Source: Branchiostoma belcheri (Eukaryota > Chordata > Leptocardii > Amphioxiformes > Branchiostomatidae). From it: a stretch of 64,000 nucleotides of DNA. The notes under the pieces were generated by a model. It did not search any database, had not been told where the DNA came from, and worked only from the letters and a program-made list of their open reading frames with translations. Positions 59,401-64,000 of the stretch are shown here, one piece after another; the first letter of the stretch is position 1; each line of letters begins with the position of its first letter. Where the stretch lies: positions 1,886,960-1,950,959 of the forward strand of contig NW_017803824.1 in assembly GCF_001625305.1 (NCBI RefSeq), in the 5' to 3' direction. Made by a program: the position numbers and the translations under genes.

Positions 59401-62400
59401 TTAGTGTTATGCAAGAGTGCCCTATTTTGACCTGATTGACTTATAATGTACTATGACTACTGCAATGCAAATGTTATCTTTTTACAACATTCTCTGGCAT
59501 TAGAATAGATAGTTACATCCTTGCACCATGCTCTATAACCTACAAAGTTCTCTAGTATTAGGACTAAATGGTTACAACCCTAGGCCATGCGTTATACCCT
59601 GCAATGTTCTCTGGCATTAGACCAAATGGTTATATCCTCGAGCCATGCGCTGTACCTAACATGCGAGGGAAGGGGAGGGAGTTTATCTGACTCTCCAAGA
59701 AGACATTGATGGGGAAAGATCATTATCTTTTTACAAATGGCCCTTTTTTGGGGGTCGTTACCCCCACCAAAACAAAAAAAAAGGCCAAATGTAAAAAGAT
59801 AACGATCATCCTCCATCAATTTCTGCTAGGAGAGTAGTTTATCTGCCCTTACGGCATGCCGCATGCACCCAAGAGTTGGTAGGACTGGCTATATAGTAAC
59901 CTGTTGCATTGAAATGCTACGGGTGAAGAAAAACTTCTCCCTGCGGGTAGAGTCTACGGCTGCGGCCCGGGCCTAACACACACACACAGACAAGCGGAAA
60001 TAAAGAAAGTCAAAAATGGGAGGAAATACTGCAATTCACAATGTTTTCACGGTAGTGGAATTTCACAGTGTGAGGAAAATGTTCATGGAATTTAATCTTC
60101 ACAATGGTGAAAAAGTGGAGGGGGGCAAAACAAAGATGATTTGAAAATGGTGATGATGAGAACAGAACCGTGAAAATATCAGGAATTACAGTAAGAGGAG
60201 AAGCTCCTATGAAATTAACTAGTCTAGTATTTTCTGACAGCTACTTGCCTTCAGACTAGATTTGTACTTTACTGCAAGCTGAATTTTTTAACTGATATCT
60301 ACATCCAGCTATCATTTGAAAATATTGAATGTTTATCATCTACTAAAAACTGGTAACTATACTAGAAAAGTTATAGTTCTGTAGCATCATGAAGGAGGCT
60401 GGCATGTTTATTATTATGTAATGTTTAAATACAGTTGAAGCATTATATGCCGCATGATGGCTAGTTGAAGCAGAGAAGAGTTAATCTCCAAGCAGACCTC
60501 TACGTTGGGCAAGACACAAGGCCAACTGAATACTGTCTGACGTCAGCCAGTAGTAGTCACTAAAAGTCATGTGTCCACAGCACTTGGGTCATAAAGCTGA
60601 TGAAGACTGAGTGATTCAGTCGAAAATTTCTGGTGAGTCATTTTCATTATTGAGTTGGAGAACAGTTTAATTCTCGTCATGAATACTGGCTAGTTGGATA
60701 GTGTCTTGCCCCCCAGAGATGGGAGATGAGCTTGGAGATGAGAGAAGAGTACCGGGTGGAGAGAGGTGCTTCTGAAGAGTGGAAACTTTCTGTGCAGGGG
60801 GAGGGAAGAGGGGGGTGTGGGCAGCTCTGGCACCTCAGCCAGAGACGGCTACAGGAAGGATTAATGGTTATGATGATGATGATGATAAGATGAGGAATGG
60901 TAAAAAGAAAGAAAAATGGCAGATCGATTAGATATGATATTATGAGCAGCAAATGATAAATAAAAGCAGATGGAAAATTATGTTATATTCCAGAGATAAG
61001 GAAAACTATGAAGATATGTAGCAATATATTGTTGACACACATTAAGTAAGGGAGGGTATCTTTACTTCTAAGTTGTAAATTAAGCATTTAGTATAATTTG
61101 ATATTCTTTAACTGACTTCCAAAATGTTGATCTACCCAGCCTGAAACTGGAAGAGTTGATTATAGTATGCAAATAGTTGCATCTAGCCTTTTCAATATAC
61201 AGCCCTTTTTTTCAGAGTAACTCAGTTTGTAATGCTAGAACGCATTGTTATGATGTTTTGTTTTTATATCTTGACTGGAAAAAAATAATAGAGAAAGACT
61301 TCATGTTGTGTAGCCACAATCTGAAAATTGATATGGGAGCACTGGCTGGTTATATGAGGGAGCAGTGCTCTTCTTCCCTGGCTTAGAAAAAAACCCTGAT
61401 GTGGGAATTTACCTTAGCAGCAGCGGCGGCAGCAGCACCGGAGTCCAGGGTTGCAGCGCGGTCTCGGGCCGACTGTCCATTCCCCATCGGCTCGCTGGCG
61501 TGACGCTGCTTCCCTTTCCCCTGGGAGATGACAGAACAGTTCACTTCTTCATTCAAACACTGTACACATCTATCTATGACTGTGTGTTTGACAAATCTTT
61601 GAGGAATAAAAAAAATACACATTGAAATAATAGACTAGATGAAGGGTTAAAAAAAACCTTGCTCGGCCCCTTAAGACAGATCAACATTGATCTAGGGCGA
61701 GAGGTTAAAATGAAGGTGCTGTGCGTTGGCCATCAGTATATACATTGTATTGCACAGGTGCATTCTATTGCACAGATACATTCTGTGCTGCTACTAGTAT
61801 TATTGCACATCTTCTGAGAAAATTTCAGATAATGAAGAAAACTCTGTTTTGAAAAAACAAATAAAAATACCGGTTTTCTGACAAATCTTTCTTGGAAAAT
61901 AAACCTTTGTCTAACATTAGCATTGTGTGATAAGGTTTGCTTTGCGGTTTAAGTCGTTGAAGATTAAACATAAAATGCAATGAATTAGCACAATGATGCA
62001 CAGGACCTTCACCAGCCACCTGTAGTAGACATGTTCAGAACTCATTCATGTCTCATGTAAGGAAAAACTATTGAATGGATATTTTCCAAACTATATAATG
62101 ATGTGGATGGGAGATTTTTGGTGTACATCAGACATGAATGGTTAAAGATTAATGTCTCAGCTTGTGACAGGTTAGAAATATTGAAAGGTTACAGTGAAGA
62201 GAAAAGAGCCCCCAGTCAGATTTTTACACCAGCAATCTGCTATGCAACACAGATGGCTATGATTTGCACCAGGATGTCCAATTTCCGTCCATCAATATTT
62301 GTTGGCAGAAATGTATCCAGGTGAATGGTGATTGTAAGCCTAGCTAATTCATCCACTTTATATTTGGATACCTTGCGCAAAATAATCAAAAGATTTCATG

Positions 62401-63747
62401 AGGTCTTGAAGATTTTGGGGAAAAAAATTTCCAGTAATAATTTAACTGTTTCAAAAATTACTTACACCCAGATAACATGAAACTTTGCATGATTCTTGCA
62501 TTTGACAAAAACTGCATTTGAGGAAAATTGGTGATTAAGACTATGAAAATTTCCATCATTTTTTTTAATAATTTGTTAATTGAGTAAATGGTAATGATGT
62601 GTCCTGGTAAAAGAAGAAAGAACCTAAGAAAAATCCAAGGTAATAAATAAAAAACAAGACCTACTGCAACACAGACAGTGTTATAAATGATTGCCTTGAA
62701 TTGCCCCATAACCAAAGGAAACAGAAACAGCAGTGTGCTGAATTGAAGAGTGATCCATTAAAATGCCATGCAGCCGAGGAGTCACCAATACCGCTTGCAA
62801 AATTACAGAGCAGTGCAGCTCAAAGTGATACAGCAGGGCGCCCACAATGACGGGAGAGCGTGACATGCATGCGCGAGTGGTCTGGCTGCTGTACACATAG
62901 AGATCTGTGGGAAGGAATGAAGCTAACCTTTGCCGTAAATATGGTACCTGCCGATGCACGCTGATCATGTCACACCATGCCGCACAGAAATTAACACAAG
63001 TTAGCAACCAATCACAGTGCAGAAAGGACTGTCAATCAATCAAGTTAGCAACCAATCACAGTGCTCAAAGAACTGTCAATCAACCATGCTGTCCAACATT
63101 AGAATTTTAGTGCTAAGTTGTTATATAACTCTTGGATGTGATGAAGAAAACGTTACAAATCACACATCATGCAGATTTCTGAGCTCATATTCTGAAAAAA
63201 AAAACTATATGTGACATAGCTCTCCTCCTAGCAACAACTGTCATGAAATGAATCCATGAAAATAAAAATATTGTAACTGCTGTGGACAGTGCTCTAACAT
63301 AGAGTCACAATCCTTGTTGTTGATCTCTCAAATACAACAAGAGAGAGCATTCCAGCAAATGGTAATAATTCTATTAGATATGACATTATAAATTCAAAGT
63401 CATTTGGGATATGCCAAGTGATACCGACAGACTTCAACAGCTTTCATTCTAGCATATTGTCGAGATATATCGGTGAAGGTTAGACATCAAGGTGATAAGA
63501 TACGCCAACAAACAGTCACTCAAGCAAATGGATATGATTTTGGACATCAAATCAATTTTCCGTATCATATCCAGTTGCTTGAGTCACTGTTTTTTGGCAT
63601 ATATTGTTGACACTTCACTATAAACAACAACTGTTATAGCAAACAGTAAGGTCTTACCCGTGACAGGAGGCTCTCGAAGGAGTTTGCCAGAGACTTCTTG
63701 GCCCGGTTTCTGATGACATCAAACTTAGATGGATACCGGTGTCCATC
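47460..63747 (-). CDS. TBC1D1/TBC1D4 (AS160)-type Rab GTPase-activating protein, C-terminal part
   Basis: Fourteen exons in transcript order give 781 residues to the stop: 63747-63658, 61520-61413, 59972-59901, 58843-58581, 57926-57802, 56717-56547, 53079-52918, 52408-52256, 51833-51682, 51235-51143, 49986-49827, 49455-49286, 48714-48518, 47889-47460. All phases agree; the N-terminal PTB region lies past 64000. [11 protein letters not shown] holds an RxRxxT site (Thr codon 58699-58697) matching the Akt site of AS160. [10 protein letters not shown] and the following Arg/Lys-rich segment match the family. The TBC domain runs from [11 protein letters not shown] to about exon 12, with the Arg finger in LIDLGRTFP and the Gln finger in GYCQG, so it should be active. 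A C-terminal coiled coil ([19 protein letters not shown]) follows. Expected role: stimulating GTP hydrolysis on Rab8/10/14-type GTPases in insulin- or AMPK-controlled vesicle traffic. Exon 3 is the least certain exon. Confidence 0.93.
48165..48191. repeat. Duplicate of the last exon's 3' splice site
   Basis: GGCTTCCAAGCTGAAATCAAC here copies 47880-47901, which spans the first 10 bases of the final coding exon and its acceptor. Larger flanking blocks are also repeated: CATCATACATCAGCCACAG occurs at about 48100 and 48402. The copy lies inside the same intron. Confidence 0.7.
48717..48741. repeat. AAAAT pentanucleotide repeat at an exon edge
   Basis: Four to five AAAAT units sit directly at the 3' splice site of the exon ending at 48714. 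On the transcript this supplies the T-rich tract before TAG|GCATTTGAG. Confidence 0.85.
48833..48895. repeat. Duplicate of the 48714 exon's 3' splice-site region
   Basis: CTCAAATGCCTGCAAAATAA and TTTGATT-GGGCTCTCTTG repeat the sequence at 48705-48763 at an offset of about 134 bases. On the - strand the copy keeps an AG acceptor (TTTTGCAG|GCATTTGAG) but reaches a stop after 10 codons. Confidence 0.75.
50101..50165. repeat. Duplicate of the 49986 exon's 5' part and acceptor
   Basis: GTGCAGCAGGCGAGACAGCT and the next 40 bases repeat 49952-50012 at an offset of about 153. The copy holds the acceptor and the codons for [12 protein letters not shown], then diverges into intron sequence. It is a partial pseudo-exon in the intron upstream of the real exon. 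Confidence 0.85.
50150..50650. repeat. Two-copy tandem repeat, about 240-base unit, with embedded fold-backs
   Basis: GCAAAATTCTTACAGTCAGG, ATACAGACTC-G-AATA and GACGAAAGGTAGTGGATGCT each recur once per unit (about 50150, 50385 and 50625 for the first). Each unit contains a fold-back with arms CAACTGGATATGATTTTGG-like and GTTACTCA-GCAACT, the same family as 63498-63604. Confidence 0.8.
50936..51088. mobile_element. Fold-back MITE, CTCCAAGCAG family, drifted
   Basis: GACAGTATCAAATTGGCCAG and TATCCATTAGCC pair with GGCCAATGGATACTGCC on the right arm. The ends (CTCAAAGCAGGTG and CTGCCAAGAGATTA) have drifted from the consensus. It lies in the intron downstream of the exon ending at 51143 on the transcript. 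Confidence 0.65.
53132..53470. mobile_element. Partial copy of the 38665-39052 element family
   Basis: The left end GTGCTGTGTACCTAAACCCA and the inverted GGATTCAAGTCCAGAGG / CCTCTGGACCTAAACCC blocks match the 38665 element, as does the centre (GGCCACATTA, TGATGATGCCCAATG-CAATGTTTTCTT). I cannot find the right terminus. Confidence 0.55.
55011..55425. mobile_element. Terminal-inverted-repeat element, AGAGCTGTGTACC ends
   Basis: AGAGCTGTGTACC at the left and GGTACACAGCTCT at the right are exact inverted termini 415 bases apart. Both ends continue into many GGTACAG/CTGTACC steps, so the ends are low-complexity palindromes. The interior is AT-rich and non-coding. It sits in the 3.5-kb intron before the exon 53079-52918. 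Confidence 0.8.
56739..56930. repeat. Perfect-length tandem duplication, 2 x 96 bases
   Basis: AATCGTAACAGTAACATAGC starts at 56741 and again at 56837, and the whole 96-base unit repeats with about one substitution. It lies 21 bases upstream of the exon ending at 56717 on the transcript. Confidence 0.9.
56938..57091. mobile_element. Fold-back element, CTTCCTCAGAGCTTCTG family
   Basis: The left arm GTATCAGACACCTTCCTCAG and AGCTTCTGATTGGAGTTCTG pair with CAGAACTCCAGTCAGAAG and GATAGACACCGAAAC on the right. A close relative lies at 58346-58500, and a fragment near 16195. This copy's right arm has lost part of the GAGGAAGG block. Confidence 0.75.
58346..58500. mobile_element. Fold-back element with long near-perfect arms
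   Basis: CACCTGCTTACGTTTCAATG and GACACCTTCCTCAGAGCTTC are matched exactly by the right arm (GAAGCTCTGAGGAAGGTGTC, CATTGAAACGTAAGCAGGTG). The arms span about 50 bases, then diverge around the centre. It sits in the intron between the exons 58843-58581 and 57926-57802. Confidence 0.85.
59680..59845. mobile_element. Fold-back element with T-tract centre
   Basis: GAGTTTATCTGACTCTCC, ACATTGATGG and CATTATCTTTTTACAAATGG pair with CCATTTG-type, CCATCAAT and GGAGAGTAGTTTATCTG blocks on the right arm, around TTTTTTGGGGG/CCCCCACC. Confidence 0.7.
63498..63604. mobile_element. Fold-back element, AACAGTCACTCAAGCAA family
   Basis: The left arm ACAGTCACTCAAGCAAATGG ATATGAT pairs with ATCATATCCAGTTGCTTGAG TCACTGT on the right. 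GGTGAAGGTTAGACATC precedes it, as in the relatives at 13733 and 50225, so the full unit includes that leader. Confidence 0.75.
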
Positions 63748-64000
63748 CTGGGGAAGAAAAAAAGTTGAGTGAAAACTTGGTCCTCTACAGATTAACACCA
63801 CATTACTTTATGTACAAAATCTAAAATCATTTCAGCACATGGTTGGAGCATGGAGTTAAAAGACGTTTTTCCACCTCCATGGTTGGAGCATCAGGTGGTG
63901 GAATTTCTTTTGTTGCAACCTCAGTTTTCCCTTACTATTCCTTGTATTAGCCCAGTAGTGGGATTGTCATGGTATACAATATCTAGTTGATAACAATAAA

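Noticed and set aside
59592-59819. 75-residue - strand frame
   Set aside because: Crosses the fold-back element at 59680-59845 and reads through its homopolymer tracts.
1-64000. tRNA, rRNA or reverse-transcriptase genes
   Set aside because: Looked for tRNA B-box-like and RT motifs by eye and found none I could support; a computed scan would be needed to exclude them.

Overview
The window is animal (deuterostome) nuclear DNA, most likely from a cephalochordate (amphioxus, Branchiostoma). The reasons are short multi-exon genes with GT-AG introns, many small fold-back transposable elements in introns and spacers, an array of TNF-receptor-like genes, and a single KLF3/8/12-type gene next to a single TBC1D1/4-type gene. 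Human has that pair twice (KLF3 with TBC1D1, KLF12 with TBC1D4), so one copy suggests a genome that predates the vertebrate duplications. A 20-N assembly gap sits at 40200-40219. Species assignment is inference. All gene models were assembled by eye from splice signals, reading phase and family resemblance, and no transcript data were used.

Left half, + strand: three tandem head-to-tail genes (CDS spans 5851-9413, 15262-19914, 23751-27409). Each encodes a type I membrane receptor with a signal peptide, cysteine-rich TNFR repeats, one membrane span and a C-terminal death domain. They share intron positions and phases in the extracellular part, so they are tandem duplicates. The cysteine pattern and the C-terminal half of the death domain look most like EDAR. 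The number of cytoplasmic exons shrinks from 7 to 5 to 3 along the array. The spacers (1-5850, 9414-15261, 19915-23750, 27410-31591) hold no gene I can support, only repeats and a few regulatory candidates.

Right half, - strand: two genes in the same orientation. The first in the direction of transcription is a TBC1D1/TBC1D4 (AS160)-type Rab GTPase-activating protein. Its C-terminal 781 residues (14 exons, 63747 down to 47460) are in the window, and its N-terminal part lies beyond base 64000. It keeps both catalytic fingers and the Akt/AMPK-type phosphothreonine site. Next comes a Krueppel-like factor (42561 down to 31592) with a PVDLS CtBP motif, a KLF12-like middle segment and three C2H2 fingers. 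Its first three exons encode a complete AN1-type zinc finger that splices in perfect phase into the KLF exons, an architecture I do not know from any KLF.

The main points for follow-up are the AN1-KLF architecture, the conserved TBC-KLF pair, the EDAR-like array with a possible intronic-polyadenylation isoform lacking the death domain, and repeated duplication of 3' splice-site regions inside the TBC gene's introns.
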